Shown: positions 1-8,628, numbered from the stretch's first letter. The stretch: 43,298 nucleotides of DNA from Alphaproteobacteria bacterium UBA6347 (GCA_002440235.1 DJRZ01000046.1:69070-112367), one strand, 5' to 3'. Numbers and translations are program-made. Notes: generated by a model from the sequence alone, not told the origin.

Positions 1-447
1 CTGGGCAAGTTTCTGGCGGCGTGGGCGTTCGTCGGCGCCGCGCTGTTTCTGACCGTCCCGATGTGGCTGACCGTCAACTATCTGGGCAATCCCGACAACG
101 GCGTCATTTTTATGAGCTACCTCGCCAGCTTTCTGATCGCGGGAACGTTTCTGTCGGTCGGATCGTGCGTATCCGCCTGCACGAAAAGCCAGATCGTCGC
201 ATTCGTTTCCACCATGATGGCGTGCGTGCTGCTGACGTTCGTCGGTTCGGACGCGCTGATCGATTCGTTTTCGGGCGTCGCGACCGAAAAAATGATGAAG
301 CTGTTTCAGTCGCTGGGTTTCCTGATCCACTACGTTTCCCTGACGCGCGGCGTTCTGGACGTGCGCGACCTGTTGTTCTTCGCTTCGTTTTCAAGCGTGT
401 TCCTGTTCGCGACGGTAATCGTGCTTGATCGCAAAAAGGCGGTGTAG
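1..447 (+). CDS. ABC-2 type transporter permease, GldF-like (5' end outside window)
   Basis: The reading frame is open from the first base, so the gene starts upstream; 148 C-terminal residues are visible. They contain about four hydrophobic segments (residues about 3-28, 35-60, 63-84 and 121-143), as in the membrane subunit of ABC-2 exporters. The stop is followed after two bases by the start of a GldG-type gene, and a DUF4340 gene comes next. That order is typical of the GldF/GldG family, in which an ATPase gene normally precedes the permease; that part is outside the window. The substrate is unknown. The gliding role of GldFG in Bacteroidetes should not be carried over to this organism. 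Confidence 0.75.
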   Translation: MGKFLAAWAFVGAALFLTVPMWLTVNYLGNPDNGVIFMSYLASFLIAGTFLSVGSCVSACTKSQIVAFVSTMMACVLLTFVGSDALIDSFSGVATEKMMKLFQSLGFLIHYVSLTRGVLDVRDLLFFASFSSVFLFATVIVLDRKKAV

Positions 448-449
448 CC

Positions 450-2336
450 ATGAAAAAACTGACCGATTTCGACAGAAACACTTTGGGCGTCGCGGGACTG
501 GTCTGCGCCGTCGTCCTGTTTTTCAGCGTCAACGTCGTCGCGGCGTTTTTGATGAAAAACTACCGGCTGGATCTGACGCAGGCGCATCTGTATTCCCTGT
601 CCGAAGGATCGGTCCGCGCCGTTTCCGACATCAGGGAACCCATCACGATCCGGTTCTATCTGTCGGGCAAGCTGGCGAAGGCGTCGCAGCTGCACGCGAC
701 CTACGCCGTGCGCGTCATCGAACTGCTGGAACAGTACGTTTCCGCCTCCGACGGCAAAATCAGGCTGGAAGTCATCGACCCCGAACCGTTTTCCAAAAAA
801 GAGGACGAAGCCCTGAGCTACGGACTGAAAGGCATTCCCGTCGGCGATTCGCAGGAATACGTCTACATCGGGCTGACGATTTCCAATTCGTCCGACAGAC
901 GCCGCACCATCGCGATGCTGGATCCGTCGCGCGAACGGTTTTTGGAATACGACATTACGAAATACCTGACCGACCTGACGCGTTCCAAACGCCTGACCGT
1001 CGGCATCATCAGCACTCTGCCCATTGACGGACAGGGCGAACCGCAGCTGATCTATCCGAAATACTATCCCCGCTGGGCGGTCATGGACGTCGTGCGCGAC
1101 ATTTTCGACGTGCGGTTCATTTCGCGCCAGACGCTGGACATTCCGAACGACATCGACGTTTTGCTGCTGGTGAACCCCAAGCATTTCAGCGACGAAACGC
1201 TGTACGCCATCGACCAGCACGTCATGCGCGGCGGCAATCTGATCGTCCTGGTCGACCCGTTTTCGCAGATCGAAGCCGATCTGGGCGACACGCCCTACAC
1301 CGTCCGCCCCGATCTGGACAGGCTGTTCAACGCGTGGGGGGTGTCGTTCGACCCGTCGCGGTTCGTCGCCGACACGACGCTGGCGCGCGTCATCGGACAC
1401 GCGCGGGACGGCAAGAACATTCAGACGAAATATCCGCCGTGGCTGTCTTTGAACGCCGACTACCTCAGCCCCGAAGACCCCGTCACGGGGGCGGTCAGTT
1501 CGGTCAATCTGGCTTACGCGGGATCGTTCGACGTCTTTAAAAAGGTCGACGGGCTGACCGTCACGCCGCTGATGTATTCGTCCAAGGATTCCGAACTGAT
1601 GGAAAACATCGACGGTCTGGATCCCGATCCAGCCGCCATGCTGCGCGATTTCAAACCCGGCGGCAAAAATCTGATTTTGGGACTGCGCGTCAAAGGGACG
1701 CCCGCTTCGTCGTTCGACAAGGCGCCCGAACGCAATTTCCTGAAACAGCGTCCCGAAGCCCACCTGCCCAAAGCCGTCCGCCCCGTGAACATTATTCTGA
1801 TCGCCGACAGCGACCTGCTGGCGGACGGAATGTGGGTCGAAAAATCGGGCGCGCTGGGCGTGCGCCAGCTTTATCCGTTCGCGGGAAACGCGGATTTGAT
1901 CGTGAACGCTTTGGACAACCTCAGCGGCGCGGCGTCCTTGATCGACTTGCGGTCGAAAGCCGAATGGCGACGCCCGTTCACCGTCATCGAAAATCTGGCG
2001 CTGAAAGCCGAAAAGTTGTACCGCGAACAGGAAACGCGGCTGTATTACGAATTGCAGGCGACGCGGGAAAGACTGCGCGAACTGACCAAACGCGCGTCGG
2101 GCGAAGGCAGGGATCTGCTGTCCCGCGAAGACAAAGAGGAATTGAAATCCCTGCAAAAACGCCAGCTGGAACTGCGTTCCGCCTTGCGCAACGTCCAAAA
2201 CGTTCTGGTCAGGGACGTCGCCGGTTTGCAGTCCGACATCGTCCTGATCAACGTGCTGTTCGTTCCCGCCCTGCTGATCGTCGTCGCTCTGTTCGTCGCC
2301 AGACGCCGCCGCGCCGGACGCCGCCGGTCGCGTTAA
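450..2336 (+). CDS. GldG-family ABC transporter auxiliary membrane protein
   Basis: This 628-residue protein has an N-terminal membrane helix (about residues 13-34), a long extracytoplasmic region, a predicted coiled coil (about 525-585, rich in Glu, Arg and Leu) and a C-terminal helix (about 600-620) followed by an Arg-rich tail. This is the layout of the GldG / ABC_transp_aux family, which works with an ABC-2 permease and an ATPase. The ATG lies two bases after the permease stop, so the two are co-transcribed and probably translationally coupled. The large middle domain probably binds a partner or substrate in the periplasm, but neither is known outside gliding bacteria. Family assignment is firm; function is not. 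Confidence 0.85.
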   Translation: MKKLTDFDRNTLGVAGLVCAVVLFFSVNVVAAFLMKNYRLDLTQAHLYSLSEGSVRAVSDIREPITIRFYLSGKLAKASQLHATYAVRVIELLEQYVSASDGKIRLEVIDPEPFSKKEDEALSYGLKGIPVGDSQEYVYIGLTISNSSDRRRTIAMLDPSRERFLEYDITKYLTDLTRSKRLTVGIISTLPIDGQGEPQLIYPKYYPRWAVMDVVRDIFDVRFISRQTLDIPNDIDVLLLVNPKHFSDETLYAIDQHVMRGGNLIVLVDPFSQIEADLGDTPYTVRPDLDRLFNAWGVSFDPSRFVADTTLARVIGHARDGKNIQTKYPPWLSLNADYLSPEDPVTGAVSSVNLAYAGSFDVFKKVDGLTVTPLMYSSKDSELMENIDGLDPDPAAMLRDFKPGGKNLILGLRVKGTPASSFDKAPERNFLKQRPEAHLPKAVRPVNIILIADSDLLADGMWVEKSGALGVRQLYPFAGNADLIVNALDNLSGAASLIDLRSKAEWRRPFTVIENLALKAEKLYREQETRLYYELQATRERLRELTKRASGEGRDLLSREDKEELKSLQKRQLELRSALRNVQNVLVRDVAGLQSDIVLINVLFVPALLIVVALFVARRRRAGRRRSR

Positions 2337-2354
2337 GGAATAAGGAGTCCCGCC

Positions 2355-3428
2355 ATGCACCCGCGTTCTTTTGTCAAGCTGTCGATCGCCGCCGCGGTCA
2401 TGTTCCTGTTCGCCGCGTGCGTCTGGGTGACGACGCCCGAATATTCGGCGGGATCGTTTTCGGGCGAACCGCTTCTGCCCGATTTGATGAACAGAATCAA
2501 CGACGTCGAGGTCGTTTCCATCGAACACGGCGGCGAAACGATGACGTTCATGCGCGACGACGGCGCCGGCTGGGTGATGACGGAAGCCGACAACTATCCC
2601 GCGGACAGGGACAGAATCCGCAACGTTTTGATCGGACTGGCGGGACTGGAAAAAATCGAACCCAAAACCGCCCTGCCCGACTTTTATCCCGATCTGCGGG
2701 TTGAAGACAGTTCGACGAAGGGCGCGCGGTCCTATCTGGTGACTTTGCTGGATTCGAACGGCGCGCAAATCGCCGGCGTGCTGATGGGCAAGCGGTCGGG
2801 CGACGATTTCGGAAACCTGTACGGATATTTCGCGCGCTTTCCCGACGACGCGCAATCGTGGCTGGTGCGCGGCAACGTCGACGTGACGGGAGGTTTGTCC
2901 GATTGGCTGAACACGCGTCTGCTTCCGTTGGAAAAGCGGAAAATCGCGTCTTACACGATCATCGATTCGACCAAAACGCGCGAAGCCGTGTACCGCCGTT
3001 CGACGTGCGACGGCGATCTGAACATCGCCTACCTGTCGGACGGCTACGTCGTGACGGGTCCGGAGTTCGTTCAGAACGTCGAAAAGATCCTGCGTTCGTT
3101 CGATTTTGAAAAATCCGTCGCCCGCACGCCGGAATGGAACGAAATCCGACCCGCCGCCTACGCCGTCGTCGAAACGTTCGACCGGCTGACGGCTTATCTG
3201 TTCATTTATTTAAAGGATTCCGTCCCTTATGTCGCCGTGACGTTCGACGCCCAGCCGAACGCGTCCGCCGCCGTCAAAGCCGAAGCGCAAAAACTGGACG
3301 CGCTTCACGCCCCGTGGCTGTACCGCATGCCGAACGAAAAGGTGACGGATCTGTTGCCGTTTTTGAAAAAACCGGACGAAAAGCCCGCCGCCGCCGCGAA
3401 AACGAAAAAAGCGAAAAAGCGCAAATAA
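2355..3428 (+). CDS. DUF4340 domain-containing membrane-anchored protein
   Basis: A 357-residue protein starts with a hydrophobic segment (about residues 9-23) and then has the beta-rich, repetitive region of the DUF4340 family, including the Trp-containing stretch near residues 65-80 that recurs in such proteins. The C-terminus is Lys/Ala-rich and probably disordered. It lies 18 bases after the GldG-type gene with AAGGAG at about 2340, and is the usual third member of this ABC cluster. The biochemical role of the family is unknown. A Cys at residue 22 follows Ala-Ala, so a lipobox is possible, but the following hydrophobic residues make a plain membrane anchor equally likely. It ends tail to tail with the regulator gene one base away. 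Confidence 0.75.
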   Translation: MHPRSFVKLSIAAAVMFLFAACVWVTTPEYSAGSFSGEPLLPDLMNRINDVEVVSIEHGGETMTFMRDDGAGWVMTEADNYPADRDRIRNVLIGLAGLEKIEPKTALPDFYPDLRVEDSSTKGARSYLVTLLDSNGAQIAGVLMGKRSGDDFGNLYGYFARFPDDAQSWLVRGNVDVTGGLSDWLNTRLLPLEKRKIASYTIIDSTKTREAVYRRSTCDGDLNIAYLSDGYVVTGPEFVQNVEKILRSFDFEKSVARTPEWNEIRPAAYAVVETFDRLTAYLFIYLKDSVPYVAVTFDAQPNASAAVKAEAQKLDALHAPWLYRMPNEKVTDLLPFLKKPDEKPAAAAKTKKAKKRK

Positions 3429-3429
3429 A

Positions 3430-4086
3430 TCAAACGATCCAGACCGTCGCCGCCGTTTGTTCGTCCAATTCGACGCGGCGCGCGCCGACGGTCGCCGCAT
3501 ATCCCCCGCCGTCGGCGCGGCGGGTCACGTTTTCCAGCGCGTCCCCCCGTCCGATTCCCAAAGCGTTCAAGGTTTCGACCGTTTTTTCATCGCCCGTCAG
3601 ACGGCACACGCGCCCCCCGTCCGCGACGCCGACGGTCAGCGGCGCGGGCAGTTTTCCCGCCTGATTCAATTCCTGAAACAGATCTTTCGTCCAATCTTTG
3701 CGGTCGGCTTGCGCGTCTTGCAGGAAATGCACCAGATTGAAAAAACGGTTCGCCGCCGAACCGTCCAGATGATGTTCGATCAAACAGGCGATCTCTTCGG
3801 ATTTTTCGGCGTCGACCCCCAGCAAATCGCGGAAAAAAGCCGTCAGCCGCTCGTGCTTCATATACACGCGCCAGCCGATTTCGCGTCCTTTCGGCGTCAG
3901 ACGGATCGCGCCGTAGGATTCGTGCAGAACCAGCCCCTGTTCCGCCATTTTTTTAACGACGGTGGCGATGGTGCCTTTTGTCAGCTTTAAATTTTCAGCC
4001 AAAGCTGTTACAGTCTGTTTGCCGCCGGTGGTTTCCAGATGAAACAGGGCTTCCAGATAATCTTCCAACCGCGAAGTGACGACCAT
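3430..4086 (-). CDS. DtxR/MntR-family metal-dependent transcriptional regulator
   Basis: A 218-residue protein in three parts: an N-terminal winged helix beginning with a Glu-Asp-Tyr-Leu-Glu motif, a metal-binding dimerisation domain with His-Glu-Arg-Leu and later Glu-x-x-Cys-Leu-Ile-Glu-His-His (the positions of the family's metal ligands), and a C-terminal FeoA/SH3-like domain. Such proteins repress or activate metal uptake genes when loaded with Mn(II) or Fe(II). The frame stays open to 4167, but the ATG at 4086 fits the family N-terminus and has AAGGA about nine bases upstream. A promoter-like pair lies just before it. No metal transporter is nearby, so the choice between Mn and Fe cannot be made. 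Confidence 0.85.
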   Translation of the reverse strand: MVVTSRLEDYLEALFHLETTGGKQTVTALAENLKLTKGTIATVVKKMAEQGLVLHESYGAIRLTPKGREIGWRVYMKHERLTAFFRDLLGVDAEKSEEIACLIEHHLDGSAANRFFNLVHFLQDAQADRKDWTKDLFQELNQAGKLPAPLTVGVADGGRVCRLTGDEKTVETLNALGIGRGDALENVTRRADGGGYAATVGARRVELDEQTAATVWIV

Positions 4087-4109
4087 GACGTTGTATCCTT
4101 TTTGTTTGA

Positions 4110-4138
4110 AGCATACCCGAAACGGTCGCGGAAAGCAA
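4110..4138 (-). promoter_or_regulatory. Predicted sigma-70 promoter of the DtxR/MntR-type gene
   Basis: Read leftward, TTGCTT (4138-4133) and TATGCT (4115-4110) are separated by 17 bases. The -10 lies 23 bases before the preferred ATG at 4086, leaving a short leader. No clear inverted-repeat operator was seen, so autoregulation cannot be argued from the sequence. Confidence 0.5.
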
Positions 4139-4181
4139 CAAATCCGCCGGTGAAAAAGTTTGAACAACGAAAGGTTTTATG

Positions 4182-4982
4182 ATGAAAAACTTTGACGGGC
4201 GCGTTTTTCCGTGGAACGCGGACGGTCTGACGGGACTGGAAGTCAGCCCCGAATCGGACAAAGCCGGAAGACTGGTCGTTTTACTGCACGGCTACGGCGG
4301 CGACGCGCTGTCGAACATGACGTTCGCCTGCGCGATCGCTGAATCGGCTCCCGGCGCCGCCGTCTGCGTCATCGACGGAACAGCCCCCGTCCCGAACGAA
4401 AACAACCCGCAAAAACGCCAGTGGTGGAACTTGGACGACGACGCGTTCGACGGCGCGTGGTGTTCGTTCATGCCCGACCTCGCTCCGAAAAACGCCCGCG
4501 ACACGATGCGGCGCGCGGCGGTCGAAGCGAACGAAACGGCCGGGAAGATCAACCGTTTTGTCATCAACCGGCTGGACAGGGACGGACTGACCCCGCGCGA
4601 CTGCGTCCTGATCGGCATTTCGCAGGGCGGCATGACCGCGTTCGAATGCGTTTTGTTCCGCCCCGAACTGACGCGGGCGGGCGACGCCTTGGGCGGGCTG
4701 GCGTCGATCGGATCGGGAATTTTGCGCCCCGACAGACTGCGCGAAAGAACGACGCCCTTTCCTCCGGTTCCCGTTTTGCTGGCGCGCGGCGAATTTGACG
4801 AAATATTCCCGAAAACCGTCGATCTGTTTTCCCGTTCCCTGCTGACCGAACTGGGAACGACCGCCGGAATCGTCGAACGCCCGTCGGGGCATTACGGGCT
4901 GGAACACGCGGTTTGCGGCGACGTTTGCGCTTTTATCGGCGATCCCCGCTCTTTTTTGCAAAAAAAATCAAACCTTACTTGA
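4182..4982 (+). CDS. Alpha/beta hydrolase, carboxylesterase/phospholipase type
   Basis: A protein of 266 residues with an N-terminal HGYGG oxyanion-type motif, the nucleophile motif Gly-Ile-Ser-Gln-Gly, a Gly-Glu-Phe-Asp stretch where the catalytic Asp is expected, and Ser-Gly-His-Tyr near the C-terminus for the His. This is the organisation of the abhydrolase_2 family (carboxylesterases such as YpfH and acyl-protein thioesterase relatives). It probably hydrolyses short-chain or thio esters in the cytoplasm, since no signal peptide is seen. Two in-frame ATGs lie at 4179 and 4182; AAAGG at 4170-4174 is seven bases from the second, which is preferred. Its stop codon overlaps the -35 box of the rpmH promoter. 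Confidence 0.8.
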   Translation: MKNFDGRVFPWNADGLTGLEVSPESDKAGRLVVLLHGYGGDALSNMTFACAIAESAPGAAVCVIDGTAPVPNENNPQKRQWWNLDDDAFDGAWCSFMPDLAPKNARDTMRRAAVEANETAGKINRFVINRLDRDGLTPRDCVLIGISQGGMTAFECVLFRPELTRAGDALGGLASIGSGILRPDRLRERTTPFPPVPVLLARGEFDEIFPKTVDLFSRSLLTELGTTAGIVERPSGHYGLEHAVCGDVCAFIGDPRSFLQKKSNLT

Positions 4983-5007
4983 CTCTGACTTTTAAACAGG
5001 TTATAGG
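4979..5007 (+). promoter_or_regulatory. Strong sigma-70-like promoter of rpmH-rnpA
   Basis: TTGACT (4979-4984) and TATAGG (5002-5007) are separated by exactly 17 bases, 36 bases before the rpmH ATG. The -35 box overlaps the stop codon of the preceding hydrolase gene. It probably drives rpmH, rnpA, yidD, yidC and engB, which are contiguous or overlapping. Confidence 0.7.
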
Positions 5008-5043
5008 AAGTTACTCGATTTTGATTAAGGAACGGAGTTGTCC

Positions 5044-5178
5044 ATGAAACGTACATATCAGCCCAGTAAAATTGTCCGGACTCGCCGTCATGGGTTTCGT
5101 ACCCGCATGGCAACGGTCGGAGGACGCAAGGTTTTGAACAATCGCCGCCGCAAGGGGCGCAAGCGTTTAGCCGTGTAA
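5044..5178 (+). CDS. rpmH: 50S ribosomal protein L34
   Basis: A 44-residue, very Arg/Lys-rich protein that begins Met-Lys-Arg-Thr-Tyr-Gln-Pro-Ser and carries the L34 signature Arg-x-His-Gly-Phe-Arg-x-Arg-Met. L34 is a small protein of the large ribosomal subunit that binds 23S rRNA. GGAG at 5034-5037 lies six bases before the ATG. The gene stands directly before rnpA, as in nearly all bacteria. dnaA is not adjacent here. Confidence 0.98.
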   Translation: MKRTYQPSKIVRTRRHGFRTRMATVGGRKVLNNRRRKGRKRLAV

Positions 5179-5202
5179 TCGGTCCCGCAGGGATATGCGG
5201 GT

Positions 5203-5604
5203 ATGCCGAAGTTGATACTGATTAAAAAAAGACCGGATTTCCTTCATGTCAACCGCAACGGGTTGAAAGTTGTGAAGTCCGGTCTTATTTTACAAGCCGC
5301 GCCGACCAGACGCGTCTTTGATCCCCCCGTCTTCCGGATCGGATACACGGCGACGAAAAAAATCGGAAACGCCGTTTGCCGCAACCGCGCGAAACGCCGT
5401 TTGCGCGCCGTTTGCCGCGCTTTGTTGCCGCGCGAAGCCGTCGCGGGATACGATTACGTCGTCATCGCGCGCTATTCGACCGCCGAACGCGAATACGACA
5501 AACTGTACAAAGACATGAAATACGCCTTGCGCGAAATCAGGGAGGAAATCAATGGCGACGCCGAAACAGCCGATTCAAACGAATCAGAACGCGCCGGCGG
5601 CTGA
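5203..5604 (+). CDS. rnpA: Ribonuclease P protein component
   Basis: A protein of 133 residues with the basic RNase P signature Asn-Arg-Ala-Lys-Arg-Arg-Leu-Arg in the middle, an N-terminal Phe-Leu/Arg-rich strand region and an acidic, probably disordered C-terminal tail. It binds the catalytic RNA of RNase P and helps it take pre-tRNA and release the 5' leader. It follows rpmH by 24 bases, with CAGGGA at 5188-5193 as a ribosome site. Its last 53 bases overlap the start of yidD in another frame. Length is normal for the family. Confidence 0.97.
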   Translation: MPKLILIKKRPDFLHVNRNGLKVVKSGLILQAAPTRRVFDPPVFRIGYTATKKIGNAVCRNRAKRRLRAVCRALLPREAVAGYDYVVIARYSTAEREYDKLYKDMKYALREIREEINGDAETADSNESERAGG

Positions 5605-6235
5605 GTCCCGCCCGTCGTTGGCGGCGCGCGCGCTGATCGCGCCGGTGCGCTTCTACCGCAAATTCATATCGCCGCTGAAACCGGCGTGTTGCCGTTTCAC
5701 GCCGACGTGTTCCGCCTACGCGCTGGAAGCGTTGCGCGTTCACGGCGCGGTCAAGGGAAGCTGGCTGGCGGTCAAACGGATTTTGCGCTGTCAGCCGTGG
5801 GGCGGATCGGGATACGACCCCGTCCCGCCGAAATCGCAAACTTCCGCCTTTTCGCCGTTCAAACGGCGGCTCACGCTGTACGCCGTCGCGTTCGGCGCGT
5901 TCGCGGCGGCGGCGTTCTTTTGCGTGATGTCCGCGGTCGTGCCCGATTCCCGCGAAACGGCGCGGGCGGCCGATACGGCGCAAACGGCGCGCGAAACCGT
6001 TTCCCCGAAAGAAAACGCGCCGACGCGCTTTTTAATCTGGCTTATCAGATTTTATCAGGATAATATGTCGGGTCTTCTTCCCGGAAAATGCCGTTTCACG
6101 CCGACGTGTTCCGCCTACGGAATCCAAGCGTTAAAGCGTTTCGGCGCAATCAGGGGAAGCTGGCTGACGATCAAACGCGTTCTGCGGTGCAATCCGTGGG
6201 GCGGCAAAGGGTACGACCCCGTTCCCGAAAAATGA
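5552..6235 (+). CDS. yidD: Double-domain YidD membrane insertion factor (two YidD domains in one chain)
   Basis: YidD proteins are normally 70-110 residues with one domain. This one has 227 residues and two complete copies. Domain 1 (about 22-94) and domain 2 (about 157-227) each contain the Arg-Phe-Thr-Pro-Thr-Cys-Ser-x-Tyr core, the Gly-Ser-Trp-Leu helix, Leu-Arg-Cys-x-Pro-Trp-Gly-Gly and the terminal Gly-Tyr-Asp-Pro-Val-Pro. A strongly hydrophobic segment (about 105-130) and a hydrophilic linker separate them. In E. coli YidD is a peripheral inner-membrane protein that helps YidC insert clients. GGAGG at 5541-5545 is six bases before the ATG; the start overlaps rnpA by 53 bases. yidC follows after 13 bases, which supports a YidC-linked role. 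The double form is direct from the sequence; its consequence is inference. Confidence 0.93.
   Translation: MATPKQPIQTNQNAPAAESRPSLAARALIAPVRFYRKFISPLKPACCRFTPTCSAYALEALRVHGAVKGSWLAVKRILRCQPWGGSGYDPVPPKSQTSAFSPFKRRLTLYAVAFGAFAAAAFFCVMSAVVPDSRETARAADTAQTARETVSPKENAPTRFLIWLIRFYQDNMSGLLPGKCRFTPTCSAYGIQALKRFGAIRGSWLTIKRVLRCNPWGGKGYDPVPEK
5690..5720 (+). repeat. 31-bp exact direct repeat, copy 1 (yidD domain 1)
   Basis: This stretch, encoding the [10 protein letters not shown] core of domain 1, is identical base for base to 6089-6119 in domain 2. The flanking sequences of the two domains differ much more. Confidence 0.9.
6089..6119 (+). repeat. 31-bp exact direct repeat, copy 2 (yidD domain 2)
   Basis: Second copy of the repeat at 5690-5720, in the same codon phase. 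Identity at wobble positions as well as at amino-acid level suggests recent homogenisation or a fairly recent duplication with selection. Confidence 0.9.
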
Positions 6236-6248
6236 AACAGGTGAACCG

Positions 6249-7973
6249 ATGGAAAACAACAATTTGGAAAAACGCAATTTGATTTTGGCTGTCGTCTTTT
6301 CGGCGGTGCTGCTGTTCCTGTTCGACGCGATGTTCCCGTCCGATGCGAGAAACGCCAAAGTCGCCCCGCAGCCGGTCGTTCCCGCGACCGCGAACACGGC
6401 TCCGGCGACGGCGCCCGCCCCCGCGAAAGACGCAACCGCCGTCGCGACCGCGCCCGTTTCCGTCGAATCCGCCGCCGAAGAAAACCGCCGCGTCGCGATC
6501 AACGCGCCGTCCGTTCACGGATCCCTGCGTTTGAAAGGCGCGCGGTTCGACAACCTGATGCTGACGAAATACCGCGAAACGCTGGACGAAAACAGCCCGC
6601 ACATTTCGCTTTTGTCGCCCGTCGGCACGGCGTATCCTTTCTTTGCCGAATTCGGCTGGGTGTCGACCGACGGTCTGGCTTTGCCGAACGCGGAAACCCC
6701 GTGGCGGACGGACGGCGCGGAGCTGACCGCCGAACAGCCGCTGACCCTGACGTGGGACAACGGGGCGGGTTTGCGCTTTATCCGTCAAATTTCCGTCGAC
6801 GCGGACTATATGTTCACCGTGTCCGACCGCATTGAAAACTACGGCGCGAAAGCCGTCACGCTGTTCAACTACGGTCTGATCGGCAGAACGAACGTCCCCG
6901 AATCCCAGCGCGGCGCCGTGCTGGAAGGCATGGTCGGCTATCTGGACGGATCGTTAAAGGAATTCGCCTATCCCAAGATGGACAAAGAGGGACAGGCGTC
7001 GTTCAAAACGACCGGCGGCTGGGCAGGCATTACGGACAAATACTGGATGGCGGTTCTGGCGTTCGACCAAAGCGCGCCGAACGTCACCGTCAAATTCAGC
7101 GAACAGGACACGATGGCGGGCAAGCATTATCAGGCGGACTATCTGATGCCCCCGACCGTCGTCGAAGCCGGACAAGCCGTCCAGACGACGAACCGCCTGT
7201 TCGCCGGCGCAAAAGAACTGCGCCTGATCGATTCCTATGAAAAGGATATGGGAATCAAGCGGTTCGACCTGACCGTCGATTTCGGGTGGTACTATTTCCT
7301 GACCAAACCGTTCTTCTTTATCCTCAGCTGGTTCTATTCGATTCTGGGCAACATGGGGCTGGCGATTTTGCTGTTCGCGTTCCTGTTGCGTCTGGCGATG
7401 TACCCGATCGCGAACCGTTCGTTCGAAAATATGGCTAAAATGAAAGACTTGCAGCCGAAAATCGAACAGTTGCGCGACAAATGCGGCGACGACAAGATGC
7501 GGTTCAATCAGGAAATGATGATGCTGTACCAGCGCGAACGCATCAATCCCGCGGCGGGCTGTCTGCCGATGCTGATTCAAATTCCCGTCTTTTTCTCGCT
7601 GTACAAGGTGCTGTACATTTCTCTGGAATTGCGCCAAGCCCCGTTCTACGGCTGGATTCGGGATTTGTCCGCCCCCGATCCCAGCAGCGTTTTCACGCTG
7701 TTCGGCTTGCTGGACTGGTCGGTGCCGTCCGTGATCGACATCGGCGTCTGGCCCGTCCTGATGGGCGTGACGATGTGGCTGCAACAGCTGATGAATCCGA
7801 AACCCGCCGACAAAACGCAGGCGACGATCATCGGTATGATGCCCGTGATGATGACGTTCCTGCTGGGACATCTGGCGTCGGGGCTGGTTATCTATTGGAC
7901 GTGGAGCAACCTGCTGTCCATCGCGCAGCAGTACGCCTTGAAGCTTAAAGGCAAAAAGAGGAAAAAAGCGTGA
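6249..7973 (+). CDS. yidC: Membrane protein insertase YidC
   Basis: A 574-residue Oxa1/YidC family protein of the Gram-negative form: an N-terminal helix (about residues 11-28), an Ala/Pro-rich linker, a large periplasmic beta domain (about 75-340) and the five-helix insertase core (about 345-570). The core carries the Arg in a membrane helix (Leu-Leu-Arg-Leu-Ala-Met-Tyr-Pro) that forms the hydrophilic groove, the cytoplasmic hairpin with Met-Lys-Asp-Leu-Gln-Pro-Lys, and Asn-Pro-Ala-Ala-Gly-Cys-Leu-Pro. The tail is Lys-rich, as in forms that touch the ribosome. It inserts inner-membrane proteins alone or with SecYEG. It sits 13 bases after yidD, and its stop overlaps the GTG of engB. Confidence 0.97.
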   Translation: MENNNLEKRNLILAVVFSAVLLFLFDAMFPSDARNAKVAPQPVVPATANTAPATAPAPAKDATAVATAPVSVESAAEENRRVAINAPSVHGSLRLKGARFDNLMLTKYRETLDENSPHISLLSPVGTAYPFFAEFGWVSTDGLALPNAETPWRTDGAELTAEQPLTLTWDNGAGLRFIRQISVDADYMFTVSDRIENYGAKAVTLFNYGLIGRTNVPESQRGAVLEGMVGYLDGSLKEFAYPKMDKEGQASFKTTGGWAGITDKYWMAVLAFDQSAPNVTVKFSEQDTMAGKHYQADYLMPPTVVEAGQAVQTTNRLFAGAKELRLIDSYEKDMGIKRFDLTVDFGWYYFLTKPFFFILSWFYSILGNMGLAILLFAFLLRLAMYPIANRSFENMAKMKDLQPKIEQLRDKCGDDKMRFNQEMMMLYQRERINPAAGCLPMLIQIPVFFSLYKVLYISLELRQAPFYGWIRDLSAPDPSSVFTLFGLLDWSVPSVIDIGVWPVLMGVTMWLQQLMNPKPADKTQATIIGMMPVMMTFLLGHLASGLVIYWTWSNLLSIAQQYALKLKGKKRKKA

Positions 7974-8620
7974 TTGACGAATTGAACGCCGAACAGCGCG
8001 CGGCTTTGTTCGAAAAAGGACGTCTGCTGTTTGCCAAAGAATGCACTTTCATGCTCAGCGTCGCGTCGCTGACGCAGCTGCCGGAGGGCAAAGAGCCGGA
8101 AATCGCGTTCACGGGGACGTCGAACGTAGGCAAATCCAGCCTGATCAACGCGCTGACGGGACGCAAGATGCTGGCGCGCACGTCGAACACGCCGGGGCGC
8201 ACGCAACAGCTGAACTTTTTCGATCTGGGCGGATACGCGCGGCTGGTCGACATGCCGGGATACGGCTTTGCCAAAGCCCCCGTCGAAACCGTGCGCGCGT
8301 GGCGGGAACTGGTCACGGCGTATCTGAAAGGACGTCCGAACCTGCGCCGCGTCTGCCTGCTGGTCGACAGCCGCCACGGTCTGAAATCGGCGGACGAGGA
8401 GATCATGAAAATTTTGGACAAGTCCGCCGTCGTCTATCAGGTCGTTCTGACAAAAACGGACAAGATATCGGCGTCCGCGCTGAAATCCGTCGCGCAGAAA
8501 ACGCTGGACGCGCTGTCGAAGCACACCGCCGCCTATCCGATGCTGTTCCCGACCAGTTCCGAAACGAAAGCGGGACTGCCGGAATTGCGCGCGGAACTGT
8601 CGACTTTGTCCGGATTTTGA
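7970..8620 (+). CDS. engB: Ribosome biogenesis GTPase EngB/YsxC
   Basis: A TRAFAC-class GTPase of 216 residues with G1 Gly-Thr-Ser-Asn-Val-Gly-Lys-Ser, G3 Asp-Met-Pro-Gly-Tyr-Gly, G4 Thr-Lys-Thr-Asp and G5 Thr-Ser-Ser. EngB helps late assembly of the 50S subunit. The start is GTG at 7970, sharing bases with the yidC TGA (GTGA), with AGAGGA just upstream, so translation is probably coupled to yidC. The gene is the last of the rpmH block: a new promoter is visible after it. Confidence 0.96.
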   Translation: MIDELNAEQRAALFEKGRLLFAKECTFMLSVASLTQLPEGKEPEIAFTGTSNVGKSSLINALTGRKMLARTSNTPGRTQQLNFFDLGGYARLVDMPGYGFAKAPVETVRAWRELVTAYLKGRPNLRRVCLLVDSRHGLKSADEEIMKILDKSAVVYQVVLTKTDKISASALKSVAQKTLDALSKHTAAYPMLFPTSSETKAGLPELRAELSTLSGF

Positions 8621-8628
8621 TTGTTTCC

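Noticed and set aside
330..2855. Leftward open frame of 841 codons opposite the GldG and DUF4340 genes
   Set aside because: It is a shadow caused by rare use of TTA, CTA and TCA codons; the product is Arg/Gln/Phe-rich and low in complexity, and the opposite strand has two convincing genes.
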